Assembly: GCA_015655415.1 (NCBI GenBank)
Contig: JAATFB010000027.1
Location: 1 to 64,000 of the forward strand
Length of the DNA: 64,000 nucleotides
Reading direction: 5' to 3'
Source: Actinomycetales bacterium
GTDB lineage: Bacteria > Actinomycetota > Actinomycetes > Actinomycetales > Microbacteriaceae
The notes beneath the pieces were generated by a model. That model had not been told where the DNA came from. It did not search any database and saw only the letters and a program-made list of their open reading frames with translations. Every line of letters begins with the position of its first letter. The stretch's first letter is position 1. This document shows, piece after piece, positions 34,575 through 43,260 of this stretch. The translations under genes were made by a program, and so were the position numbers.

Positions 34575-36803
34575 TCAGCCGGCGACGGCGTCCTGCACGG
34601 CCACGCTGAAGTTGTCGCGAAACACCGCGTCAGGGTCGTAGCGACGCTTGATCTCTCTCAGCCGGGCGAGAGTGGCGGGCGGGAACGCCTCTTCGACGAC
34701 CTCGGCCCCCTGACGCGACTCGAAGCTCAGGTACAGGCCGTCGAAGTGCTCGGCGAGCTGAATCCAGTGTCGCTCGAACCGGTCGCCGTGACCGATGGCG
34801 GCGATGGAGAAGTTGGCGTAGCGATGGGCGTACGGCGTGGCATCCGGGGGGACGTCCGCGACGGCTCCCCCTACGGATCGGACCTGGAACCACGGCGTCG
34901 AGCCGGACTGCACCAGAGCCGCGCCGGCGCTCGCGACATCGGCGTCGAGATGGGCCACGAGGCCGGAACGGAACCGCGGCTCTCCCTGCCCGTCGTGCGC
35001 GGCATCAGACGCATTCGCCATGACGACCGCATACGGCGCAAGCGACACCTGCTGGCCGATGAGCGGGCCGATCGCGGCGAACGGCTGCAGCCTCTCGATG
35101 ATCGTGTCGGGGTCGCTGGAGTCCACCACGCCGTAGACCTGGCCGACCACATCGCCGCCCCGGCCCTGACGGGCCAGGATGAGGAACAGCGTCGTGTCGC
35201 GCGGCGCCGCCTCCATCGTCTCGCCGAATCGGCGCAGGAAGCCGGCCGTGTCCGAGGCGTCGAACGCGAGCTGCGCCCAGCCGACCTCGCCCACGGCGTC
35301 CACCTCGAACTCGAACGAGACCACGATGCCCACGTTCGCCCCGGCGCCGCGCACCGCCCAGAACAGGTCGGGGTTCTCGTCGGCCGAGGCCCGCACCAGG
35401 GATCCGTCCGCGAGCACGACGTCCGCGGCGACGACGTGGTCGATCGTCAGCCCGTGCTCGCGCGCGAGGAACCCGATGCCGCCGGCCGTCGCCAGGCCGC
35501 CGACCCCCACGCCGCCGTAGTCGCCGCTGGAGAGCGCCCAGCCGTGCGGCTGCAGCGCCTGCGCCACGTCCATCCAGCGGGCGCCGGGGCCGATGCGGAC
35601 GCGCCGCGTGGCCTCGTCGAGCACCTCGATGTCGTTCAGGGCGCCCAGGTCGATGACGATGCCGCCGTCGTTCGTGCTTCGGCCGCTCACGCCGTGACCG
35701 CCGCTGCGGATGCCGAGCGGCACTCCGGGATGCCGCCGCGCGAACGCGAGCGCGTCCACCACCTCGCCCACGGTGCGCGGCCGCAGCACGAGGCCGGGAG
35801 CGCCGGCGCGCATGTAGGTGGACTTCACCGAACGGTAGGCGAAGTCGCCGGGCTCGACCGCGTTCTCCCGCAGAGACTCGGGAACCTCGTCGTACGCGAT
35901 GCCGGGACGCCGTCTCGCCAGGGCGGCGGCACCGCGGCGGGCTCCCACGATCGTTCCACGACGCCTCCGCTCCGACTCGACCGCCTCGCGCACCGCCGGG
36001 ATCGTCTCGTCCGCGAAGCGCTGCAGCATCGTGGGATCGTCGCCCATCACGATGAACGTGCTCACGCCGTCCTCGAGCGCGAACGCCGCAAGCTGATCGA
36101 CGGACACGTCGCCGCCGAGGTTCAGCAGCCTGCGGACCTCGGAGGGATGCCTTCCGGCGTCCGCCGCCGCGTCGTCGATGCGGGCGTTGCCCGCCTGCAG
36201 GTCGCCGGGCTGGAGGTAGGGCAGTGACGGCAGCCAGCCGTCGCCCTTGGCGCCGGTGAGGCGCAGCATCCGCGGTTTGTACGCGCCGATCCAGATCGGG
36301 ACCTCGTGCGCCGGCGACGGGCCGCGCTTCGCGCCCTTCACGGGGTAGTACTGGCCGCCCACCAGCTGGCTGCGAGTGGTGACGTCCCACATGCCGCGGA
36401 TCACGTCGATCGCCTCGCTCAGGGCGTCGACCGACTGTCCGGGAGTCAGGCGCCGACCCCCCATCGCCTCGATCGCGTCCCAGAAGCCGCCGGCGCCCAG
36501 TGCGAGGTCGAACCGTCCCCCCGAGAGCAGGTCGAGGGATGCCGCGGCCCGTGCCAGCACCGGCGCGGGCCGCAGCGGCAGGTTCAGCACGTTCGGCGCG
36601 ATGTGGATGCGCTCGGTCGCGGCGGCGACATAGGAGAGCAGCGTCCACGTGTCGAGGAACGCCGGCTGATAGGGGTGGTCCTGGAACGTCACCAGGTCGT
36701 AGCCGAGCCGCTCGCTCAGCTGCGCGAGTCGCACGGGGTGCTGCGGGCTCGAGTTGACCGGCGTGATGAACGTGCCGAACTGGATCGGGTGGCCATAGTC
36801 CAT
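34575..36803 (-). CDS. LLM-class flavin oxidoreductase fused to a BBE-type FAD oxidase
   Basis: This 742-residue protein is built from two flavoenzymes. Residues 1-285 are a luciferase-like monooxygenase (LLM) domain (PIQFGTFITPVNSSPQHPVR, RIHIAPNVLNLPLRPAPVLA, GGRFDLALGAGGFWDAIEAM). After an Arg-rich linker (about 277-305), residues 320-742 form a PCMH FAD-binding oxidase ending in a berberine-bridge-like C-terminus (RRYDPDAVFRDNFSV). His370 in IRSGGHGVSG is the expected covalent FAD site. The usual second site, Cys in the G.CP.VGVGG loop, is Asp428 (SSGDYGGVGVGG), so flavin should be attached once only. The gene stands alone, with no signal peptide. Substrates are unknown. Confidence 0.87.
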   Translation of the reverse strand: MDYGHPIQFGTFITPVNSSPQHPVRLAQLSERLGYDLVTFQDHPYQPAFLDTWTLLSYVAAATERIHIAPNVLNLPLRPAPVLARAAASLDLLSGGRFDLALGAGGFWDAIEAMGGRRLTPGQSVDALSEAIDVIRGMWDVTTRSQLVGGQYYPVKGAKRGPSPAHEVPIWIGAYKPRMLRLTGAKGDGWLPSLPYLQPGDLQAGNARIDDAAADAGRHPSEVRRLLNLGGDVSVDQLAAFALEDGVSTFIVMGDDPTMLQRFADETIPAVREAVESERRRRGTIVGARRGAAALARRRPGIAYDEVPESLRENAVEPGDFAYRSVKSTYMRAGAPGLVLRPRTVGEVVDALAFARRHPGVPLGIRSGGHGVSGRSTNDGGIVIDLGALNDIEVLDEATRRVRIGPGARWMDVAQALQPHGWALSSGDYGGVGVGGLATAGGIGFLAREHGLTIDHVVAADVVLADGSLVRASADENPDLFWAVRGAGANVGIVVSFEFEVDAVGEVGWAQLAFDASDTAGFLRRFGETMEAAPRDTTLFLILARQGRGGDVVGQVYGVVDSSDPDTIIERLQPFAAIGPLIGQQVSLAPYAVVMANASDAAHDGQGEPRFRSGLVAHLDADVASAGAALVQSGSTPWFQVRSVGGAVADVPPDATPYAHRYANFSIAAIGHGDRFERHWIQLAEHFDGLYLSFESRQGAEVVEEAFPPATLARLREIKRRYDPDAVFRDNFSVAVQDAVAG

Positions 36804-36875
36804 GTGTCGAGGCTATGTCGCCGGACCGTTCGTCGCGCCCGCGTCCGTGTCAGCGGCACATCGTCGTCTCGCCGC

Positions 36876-39800
36876 TCACCGCGTCGTCCGCCGACGTCGC
36901 ACGCTGAAGGCCGCGGCACCAGCCGCGAGCAGCACCAAGGCACCGATGGCGGCCGCTGCGACATCCGAGCCGGTGGCGGCCAGGCCCGACGCGCCGCCCG
37001 AGCCTGGGCCGGCCGCAGCGCCGCGGGCGCCCGGGTCCGCGGTGCCCACCGTGACGGCGTTCGACGGATCGGAGCGTGCGCCGACACCGACGACGTTCTC
37101 GGCATCGACGGTGAACGTGTAGACGCCCGGGGAAAGGCCCGCCGCGTCGCACGCCGTCGCGGTGCCCGTCGACGTGCAGACGGGCGCCGGATCGGCGACG
37201 GCGGCCGCGACGGCCGCGGAGCGTCGGGAGCGAGCACCATCATCGACCGCCGATGCGAACACGCGGTAGCCGGTGATCTCCGCGCCCCCCGTGTCGTTCG
37301 GGGCCTTCCAGGCCACGTGCACGGTCCCGTGCGCGTCAGCCCTTGCCCGCACGTCCGCGGGCGCACCCGGAACGGACAGACGGGGCTGGGGGTCCCACAC
37401 CGATCCGTACATCGGAATGACCTTCATTGAGTCGACCCTTGCCGTGCCTCCGTCGGCATACAGCGCGACCTTGGTGTCGGAGTCGGCCGGGTAGATCATG
37501 TTCGTCAGGATCCGCTGGCCGTCGCCCGCTATCACCTCCACCGAGCCGCGGTCCACGACGATGTCGAGTGTGAGCTTGCCGTCCACCAGGGACACGGGTG
37601 CGGCGTTCGGCGAGTCGAACTGGTCCGGGGCGGGGATCAGTCCGGAGGCGGATCGATCGATGTAGACCGAAGACGTCGCCGTGTCGTATCCGATCCTCGT
37701 GCCGACGCTGCCGCCGTCGCCGCGCACGACGACGCCGAACCGGCTCGCCGTCTCAGGCGTGAGCACCGCCTCGATCCTCTGCACCGCGCCGTCGGCTTGC
37801 GGTGGCAGGATCGTCACACCCTGCGCTACGTCGCCCGGCCTGACCGTGTACGCAGCGAAGTCCTTCTCGTAGTCCGCCAACTGGTCGACGAACCGGGTGA
37901 CGATCTGCGGCCTGCCGTCTATCGTCTGCAACGAGAGCTCACGCGGAAGCGTCATGTTTCCGCGCCAGGGCGAGGTCGGCGAGGTGAACGCCTGCCCCAT
38001 CCATCCGATGGATATGCGTTTGCCGTCCGGGGCGTCGTTGTAGGTGTTCGAGGCATAGTCGTCCCGCCCCCAGTCCAACTGGTTCAGAATGGGCGCCGGG
38101 TTGGCCTTGGCGGGCTGATCGGACGTCATGAACTGGTCGGCGAGGATGTGACCGAACCCGCCCGTGTTGTTGTCGATGATGGCGATGTGAGCCGTCTTGC
38201 CCTTGAACTGCGAAACGTCCCAGGACGCCCAGTTCAGGAACTCGGCCGCTGGCCCCACATCGCCGTCATTGCTGGGTCCCGTCGTGCTGCGCACGGTCTG
38301 GCCGTCCACGATCAGATCCACGGTGGTCTCCGTGGATCGAGGCAATGCGGGCCGATCGCTCCCTACGACATCATCGACCCAGATGGCTCCCCAGCCGCCG
38401 GTCGCGGTGTCCACCACGCGCAGCTGGGCGCTCTCGCCTTGGTGGCCCGAGACGTCCCAGCTACGCCAGTTCATGAGGTGCGCGTTCGTGCCGGTCTCGC
38501 TTTGCACGACCTTGCCCCCGATGAGGAGCTGGACGGCCAGAGTCTGCCCGCTGCTGTCGTCGCGCTCACCTCCGCCGACGAGGAGGTCGATGTACTTCGT
38601 GTCGATCGTGAACGCGGGAGAGGTGAGCGTGCCGGTGGCGTTGTCGTCTCCGTTGGGCGCGTAGAAGGTGCTGAGGTACCCGTTGCCCTGGAACCCCTGC
38701 GCGACGTTCGGCTGGGGATGCGGTCGTGCGGGTTGATCCGACGCGGCCAGATCGCCCGTTCCCGTCCATCCGTCGTCCGCCAGGGTCCTGCCGGCAGGCT
38801 CTTCGAAGTCGAAGAGCGTGGTCCCGGGCGGCGCCTCACCCGAGCCGGTTCCCGGCTGGCGTGGATGGTTGCCGCCGCCGATCAGGAAGTTGATGTACGA
38901 CGAGTCGATCGTGAAGTCCGGCGAGACCAGAGAGCCGATCGGCGAGTCCCCGTCGAGAAAGCTGTTGACGACGCCCGTTCCGGCGAAGCCGGTGACCTTC
39001 TGCTGGCCGCCGATCGCTCCGGAAGCGGGAGCCCGTCCGAACGGACCGCCGGCGGGGCTGGTCGGGTCGTTGAGCACCGACCATCCGTCGTAGGAGCCGT
39101 CGTCGAACGATTCGAGCACGTCACCGGCCGGGAGAGGTGCGTTCGCGGACGACGTGTCCTCTGTGAACGTCGTGCCGTCGAAGTCTCCGACGATGTAGCT
39201 CTGATGCGCCGCAGCCGTGCTCATCTCCATGACCCATCGCGTCTTCGCCGGGTCCCCGTCGAGCTGAAGCGGGAACAGGTCTGGGCACTCCCAGAAACCC
39301 GGCACGGTGTCCGAGCTGAACGTGCTCATCTGTTCCCAGTGTCTGAGGTCTTTCGACTTGCTGAGGACGATCGTCGACGCGTCGGCCTCGACGGCGACCA
39401 TGACCCAGTAGCCATCGGAGCGGCTGCCGTACCAGAAGACCTTCGGATCCCGGAAGTCTCCGCGGTTCAGGTCGAGGACCGGGTTGCCGGAATACTTCGT
39501 CCAGGTCATGCCATCGTCGACGCTGTAGGCCAGCGACTGGGCCTCACGGTTTCCGTACGTCGGGTCGTCGTGATATTGGCTGGTGTAGATCGCGACCATG
39601 GGCGGATTCGCCTTCGTGCCGAATCCGGATGTGTTGTCACGATCGACCACCGCCGAGCCGGAGTAGATGTACTCGTGCTCCCCCTGCGGGATCGCGACGG
39701 GCTGCATGGTCCAGTGCATCAGGTCCGGAGACGTGGCGTGCCCCCACGACGTGTTGCCCCAGTCGATGCCGTACGGGTTGTGCTGGAAGAAGAGGTGGTA

Positions 39801-40007
39801 GACGCCCTTGTAGTAGACGAGTCCGTTGGGATCGTTGGTCCAGTTCTCATCGGGGGAGAAGTGCAGGTACGGGCGATACGGTTCCTGTCCCAGGCCGCTC
39901 GACGGGGTGTCGGCGGCTGCAGCGGACGTGCCCGTCAGCCCGGCGCCGACCAGCGCGGCGACACTCACGGCGAGAGCCATCGCTCGTAGCCCGAGAGCCT
40001 TCTTCAT
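36876..40007 (-). CDS. Secreted cell-wall GH32 fructanase (levanase/inulinase type) with a large inserted region
   Basis: This 1043-residue exported glycoside hydrolase should cleave beta-fructosides (levan, inulin or sucrose ends). A signal peptide covers about 1-32. The catalytic triad is present: nucleophile Asp59 in NWTNDPNG, Asp187 in FRDPKV and acid Glu240 in FWECPD. The propeller is interrupted at about 297-637 by non-GH32 sequence and resumes at DWGRDDYASNTYNDAPDGKR. The GH32 beta-sandwich follows (about 690-865), then one fibronectin type III domain (about 880-985), and LAATGSD at 1009 with a hydrophobic span and Arg tail (sortase anchor). It lies 79 bp after the fructose-type ABC ATPase gene and has its own LacI operator. 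Confidence 0.93.
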   Translation of the reverse strand: MKKALGLRAMALAVSVAALVGAGLTGTSAAAADTPSSGLGQEPYRPYLHFSPDENWTNDPNGLVYYKGVYHLFFQHNPYGIDWGNTSWGHATSPDLMHWTMQPVAIPQGEHEYIYSGSAVVDRDNTSGFGTKANPPMVAIYTSQYHDDPTYGNREAQSLAYSVDDGMTWTKYSGNPVLDLNRGDFRDPKVFWYGSRSDGYWVMVAVEADASTIVLSKSKDLRHWEQMSTFSSDTVPGFWECPDLFPLQLDGDPAKTRWVMEMSTAAAHQSYIVGDFDGTTFTEDTSSANAPLPAGDVLESFDDGSYDGWSVLNDPTSPAGGPFGRAPASGAIGGQQKVTGFAGTGVVNSFLDGDSPIGSLVSPDFTIDSSYINFLIGGGNHPRQPGTGSGEAPPGTTLFDFEEPAGRTLADDGWTGTGDLAASDQPARPHPQPNVAQGFQGNGYLSTFYAPNGDDNATGTLTSPAFTIDTKYIDLLVGGGERDDSSGQTLAVQLLIGGKVVQSETGTNAHLMNWRSWDVSGHQGESAQLRVVDTATGGWGAIWVDDVVGSDRPALPRSTETTVDLIVDGQTVRSTTGPSNDGDVGPAAEFLNWASWDVSQFKGKTAHIAIIDNNTGGFGHILADQFMTSDQPAKANPAPILNQLDWGRDDYASNTYNDAPDGKRISIGWMGQAFTSPTSPWRGNMTLPRELSLQTIDGRPQIVTRFVDQLADYEKDFAAYTVRPGDVAQGVTILPPQADGAVQRIEAVLTPETASRFGVVVRGDGGSVGTRIGYDTATSSVYIDRSASGLIPAPDQFDSPNAAPVSLVDGKLTLDIVVDRGSVEVIAGDGQRILTNMIYPADSDTKVALYADGGTARVDSMKVIPMYGSVWDPQPRLSVPGAPADVRARADAHGTVHVAWKAPNDTGGAEITGYRVFASAVDDGARSRRSAAVAAAVADPAPVCTSTGTATACDAAGLSPGVYTFTVDAENVVGVGARSDPSNAVTVGTADPGARGAAAGPGSGGASGLAATGSDVAAAAIGALVLLAAGAAAFSVRRRRTTR

Positions 40008-40036
40008 TCGTCTTCGCCTTTCACGTTCGTGGAATC

Positions 40037-40050
40037 TGACAACGTTGTCA
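40037..40050. promoter_or_regulatory. LacI-type operator upstream of the GH32 fructanase
   Basis: TGACAACGTTGTCA is a perfect 14-bp palindrome 30 bp before the fructanase start codon. It matches the two sites beside the frc-like operon and the LacI gene except at one central base. A hairpin (GCGGCTT-CGG-AAGCCGC, 40057-40073) lies just upstream, between the ATPase stop and the operator, and may separate the two transcripts. Confidence 0.85.
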
Positions 40051-40086
40051 CTTCGAGCGGCTTCGGAAGCCGCGGTAGCGCTGGCG

Positions 40087-40890
40087 TCACGACACGGTGG
40101 TCGCTCCGGTCATGATCGCCACCGCGTCGGTCATCGAGTGGGAACGGGGGGTGATGGTGGCGGCTCGCTTCCCCAGCCGTTGGATGTGGATGCGGTCGGC
40201 GACGTCGAACACCTGGGGCATGTTGTGCGAGATCAGGATCACGGGGACGCCGCCGTCCCTCAGTCTCTTGATGAGCTCGAGCACCTGATTGGATTCGCGC
40301 ACGCCCAGTGCCGCCGTCGGCTCGTCGAGGACGACGACCTTCGATCCGAACGCGGCGGCTCTGGCGACGGCCACCGCCTGACGCTGGCCACCGGAGAGAT
40401 TCTCGACCGGCACGGTCACGTCCTGGAGCGTGGAGATCCCCAACTCCTGCAGCTCGTGCTTGGCCTGCTCGCGCATTCCTCGCGTGTCCAGCATGCGAAG
40501 CACGCCACCCAGGAACCCCCGTTTGCGGCGTTCCCGTCCGAGATACAGATTGGACGCCACGTCGAGCGATGGCGCCACGGCGAGGGATTGATAGACGGTC
40601 TCGATTCCGGCCTCCCGGGCATCCTGGGGCCGACGGAAGTGCACGCGCTGCCCATCGAGCAGGATCGCTCCCTCGTCGGGCACTTCGGCGCCGGTGAGGC
40701 ACTTGATCAGCGTGGTCTTTCCCGCCCCGTTGTCGCCGATGACGGCCAGTACCTCGCCGGGGTACAGCTCCAGGCTGACGCCGTCGAGCCCGACCACGTT
40801 GCCGTACGTCTTGACCAGATTCCTGGCCTCGAGGACAGGCGCGGAGGTGCCCGCCGCGACGGTCGTGCGGTCTGATGGAGTGCGAGTCAC
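40087..40890 (-). CDS. CUT2 ABC transporter ATP-binding protein (Frc-like, single domain)
   Basis: This 267-residue ATPase powers sugar import. Walker A is GDNGAGKTTL, the signature is ENLSGGQRQAVAVARAAA, Walker B is VVVLDEPTAALG and the switch His is in LISHNMPQV. It is a single-domain protein, as in the fructose transporter FrcA, rather than the double-domain RbsA. GTG 40890 overlaps the permease stop (GTGA). The longer open frame upstream runs through the permease gene and is not used. Last of the binding protein-permease-ATPase set. Confidence 0.93.
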   Translation of the reverse strand: MTRTPSDRTTVAAGTSAPVLEARNLVKTYGNVVGLDGVSLELYPGEVLAVIGDNGAGKTTLIKCLTGAEVPDEGAILLDGQRVHFRRPQDAREAGIETVYQSLAVAPSLDVASNLYLGRERRKRGFLGGVLRMLDTRGMREQAKHELQELGISTLQDVTVPVENLSGGQRQAVAVARAAAFGSKVVVLDEPTAALGVRESNQVLELIKRLRDGGVPVILISHNMPQVFDVADRIHIQRLGKRAATITPRSHSMTDAVAIMTGATTVS

Positions 40891-41945
40891 TTGCGGGCCT
40901 TTCTGATCCACTGATCGATCGCTACGGCGACGATCACCAGCACGCCGACCGCGAGCGTCTGATACAGCACGTCGAGGCCGGCCAAGGCCAGGCCGTTGCG
41001 GAAGACGCCGACGATGAGGGCGCCGAGGAGTGTGCCCCAGATCGTGCCGCGCCCGCCGAAGAGACTGGTCCCGCCGATGACCACCGCGGTGATGGAGTCG
41101 AGGTTGACGTCTGCGGCGGCGTTGGGGCTCGCCGCGAACGAGCGGCCGATCTGAACCCATGCGCCCAGCGCCAGGATCCCCCCTGCCGCGATATAGACGC
41201 TGATCAGGAGGCTGTTGACGCGGATGCCGGTGAGCCGTGCAGCTTCCTTGTCATCGCCGACCGCGTACACGTGTCTACCCCACGCGGTACGTCCGAGGAT
41301 GAACGCCACCACGATGTACAGCAGGATCATCAAGACGACGCCGTAGGAGAAGTCCACTCCTCCGACACGAAAGGTGTCGCCGGTCCAGGTGAGCAGGTTC
41401 GGCAGCTGGGATCCCTGGATCGTTGCGCCGTTGCTCACCAGCAGCGTCAGTGCCGTGAAGACGCTCAGCGTTCCCAGCGTGACGATGAACGGCGGCAGCT
41501 TCAGACGTGTGACGAGAACACCGTTGAGGGCGCCTGCGAGAAGCCCGACCACCAGGCCGCCGACCAGGCCCAGCCACGGCGGGACTCCTCGGGCGATGGC
41601 GGCCTGGCTCATGACGATCGAGCTGAACACCATGATGGCGCCGACGGAGAGGTCGATGCCGGCCGTGAGGATCACCAGCGTCTGGGCGACGCCGAGTGTC
41701 CCGATGACAGCCACCTGTTGAGTGATGAGCGAAAGATTCGCGGGGGCCCAGAATCGCCCATTGATGAGCCCGAACACGACGACGGCGAGCAGAAGGACGA
41801 CGCCTGGGCTTATCGCCGGATATCGGTGCAGGGTGCTCCGCACCGCGCTCAGCGGCGTTCTGCGGGCGAGGAATTCACGGGCCAGGTCGGGCTGCGCACC
41901 GACGGTGTCGGAGACTCCGCGTTCTCGCGTGGAAGGCTGGCTCAC
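40887..41945 (-). CDS. CUT2 sugar ABC transporter permease (RbsC/FrcC-like)
   Basis: This 352-residue permease has about ten membrane helices, including LVILTAGIDLSVGAIMVFSS, the most conserved stretch of the RbsC family, and GGRGTIWGTLLGALIVGVF near the C-terminus. The start is GTG 41945 with AAAGGAG 7 nt upstream. It lies 92 bp after the binding-protein gene and is coupled to the ATPase gene. It should form a homodimeric pore for fructose or a similar monosaccharide released by the fructanase. Confidence 0.93.
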   Translation of the reverse strand: MSQPSTRERGVSDTVGAQPDLAREFLARRTPLSAVRSTLHRYPAISPGVVLLLAVVVFGLINGRFWAPANLSLITQQVAVIGTLGVAQTLVILTAGIDLSVGAIMVFSSIVMSQAAIARGVPPWLGLVGGLVVGLLAGALNGVLVTRLKLPPFIVTLGTLSVFTALTLLVSNGATIQGSQLPNLLTWTGDTFRVGGVDFSYGVVLMILLYIVVAFILGRTAWGRHVYAVGDDKEAARLTGIRVNSLLISVYIAAGGILALGAWVQIGRSFAASPNAAADVNLDSITAVVIGGTSLFGGRGTIWGTLLGALIVGVFRNGLALAGLDVLYQTLAVGVLVIVAVAIDQWIRKARK

Positions 41946-42037
41946 TGGTGTCGCTCCTTTGCGTCTGTGCCAGATCGTCGAGGTCCTCGCCGGGTCGTCG
42001 CCTGCGGCGACGACCCGGCGGAGGGGCAGGGCGACGA

Positions 42038-43132
42038 CTAGTTCTTCCAGCAGATCTGACTGCCCTGCTGCGAGTCGATGCTCTTGAGCCCCGGCACGGG
42101 CTTGTCCGTGATCAGCTGCGATCCCGTGTCGTGAAAGTTCAATCCCTCGCTGGTCGTCGGCTTCTTGCCGGTCTTGGCCAGCTTGACAATCGCCTTCATC
42201 CCGTCAGCTGCCATCTTCGATGGGTATTGCTGGCTGGTGGCGCCGAGGATGCCCTGCTTCACGTAACCGACCCCGGTGCATCCGCCATCGATCGAGACGA
42301 GGAGCACGCCGCTGGTCTTGCCCGCGGCCTTGAGCGCCTGGTAGGCGCCGTAGGCGGCCGGCTCGTTGATGGCGTACGCCACATTGACATCCGGATTCTT
42401 CGAGAGGATCGTCTCCATCGCAGTGCGGCCCCCGTCTTCGGCTCCGTTGGAGGCCTGATGCCCTGCGATCACGTAGTCGCCTCCCTTTCCTCCCGTGTAC
42501 TTGCCGGAGGGCGCCTCCGAGCCGTTTTTGTTCTTGTTCGGCACATCGATGCCCATCCCGGTGAGGAAACCGGTGTCCCGGTTGTAGTCCACCGAGATGT
42601 TCTGCGTCGCGTTGAGGTCCACCATCGCGATGACGGCCTTCTTGCCGTCGAGTTGTGCCGCGGTCCACTTGCCGATCGCCTGTCCGGCCTTGAAGTTGTT
42701 CGTGGCGTAGGTGATGTCGACCGTGTTCGCGGGATCCGGGACGGTGTCGAGCGCGATCACGTACACACCGGCCTTGCGAGCCTTCTGGATCTCGTTGTTG
42801 ACCGCAGGGCCGTTCGGTGTGATGAGAATGCCCTTGTCACCCCGCGAGATGGCGTTCTCTATCGCCTGGATCTGGGTGTCGGTGTCGCCGTCCTCCTTGC
42901 CCGCGGCAAGGGTGAGGTCGACTCCGTCCTTCTTCGCCGCGGACTTGGCCGCGGTCTCCATCGCGACGAAGTAGGGATTGCTGGTGGTCTTGACGATGAG
43001 GGAGACGCCGACCTTGTCGGAGCCAGATCCAGATCCCGAGCAGCCGGCCAGTGATGCGGCCGCGAATGCCGCGACGATCGCGGTCGCGGACGCCCGCTTC
43101 GCCCATGGAGGAAGTGCTGTGCGATTCGACAT
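42038..43132 (-). CDS. Fructose-type sugar-binding lipoprotein (FrcB/RbsB-like)
   Basis: This 364-residue periplasmic-binding-protein-like lipoprotein has a lipobox ASLAGC with Cys31 and a Ser/Gly linker. The type I sugar-binding fold shows VGVSLIVKTTSNPYFVAMET, GILITPNGPAVNNEIQKA and VIALDTVPDP. The insert around NKNKNGSEAPSGKYTGGKGG resembles the fructose-binding FrcB group. ATG 43132 has GAAGGAGAAGG upstream. Being next to a fructanase and under the same operator supports fructose as ligand. Confidence 0.9.
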   Translation of the reverse strand: MSNRTALPPWAKRASATAIVAAFAAASLAGCSGSGSGSDKVGVSLIVKTTSNPYFVAMETAAKSAAKKDGVDLTLAAGKEDGDTDTQIQAIENAISRGDKGILITPNGPAVNNEIQKARKAGVYVIALDTVPDPANTVDITYATNNFKAGQAIGKWTAAQLDGKKAVIAMVDLNATQNISVDYNRDTGFLTGMGIDVPNKNKNGSEAPSGKYTGGKGGDYVIAGHQASNGAEDGGRTAMETILSKNPDVNVAYAINEPAAYGAYQALKAAGKTSGVLLVSIDGGCTGVGYVKQGILGATSQQYPSKMAADGMKAIVKLAKTGKKPTTSEGLNFHDTGSQLITDKPVPGLKSIDSQQGSQICWKN

Positions 43133-43167
43133 TGAATTTCCTTCTCCTTCGGAAGGCCGTGCAGGCC

Positions 43168-43260
43168 TGACAACGATGTCAAGGAACAGGTTTAGAGCAG
43201 AGCTGCGATAAGGTCAAGCAAAGAATCGTCACGAGAGGAGCCAGCTTGACATCGTTGTCA
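43168..43260. promoter_or_regulatory. Two LacI operators and the promoter between the frc-like operon and the LacI gene
   Basis: TGACAACGATGTCA (43168-43181) and its exact inverse TGACATCGTTGTCA (43247-43260) lie 79 bp apart centre to centre. For the leftward transporter operon, TTGACC (43212-43217), a 17-bp spacer and TAAACC (43189-43194) form a promoter, and the first operator sits just past its start. The second operator begins within the TTG start codon of the LacI gene (TTGACA...), so bound repressor could block its own gene and form a loop. Confidence 0.82.
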
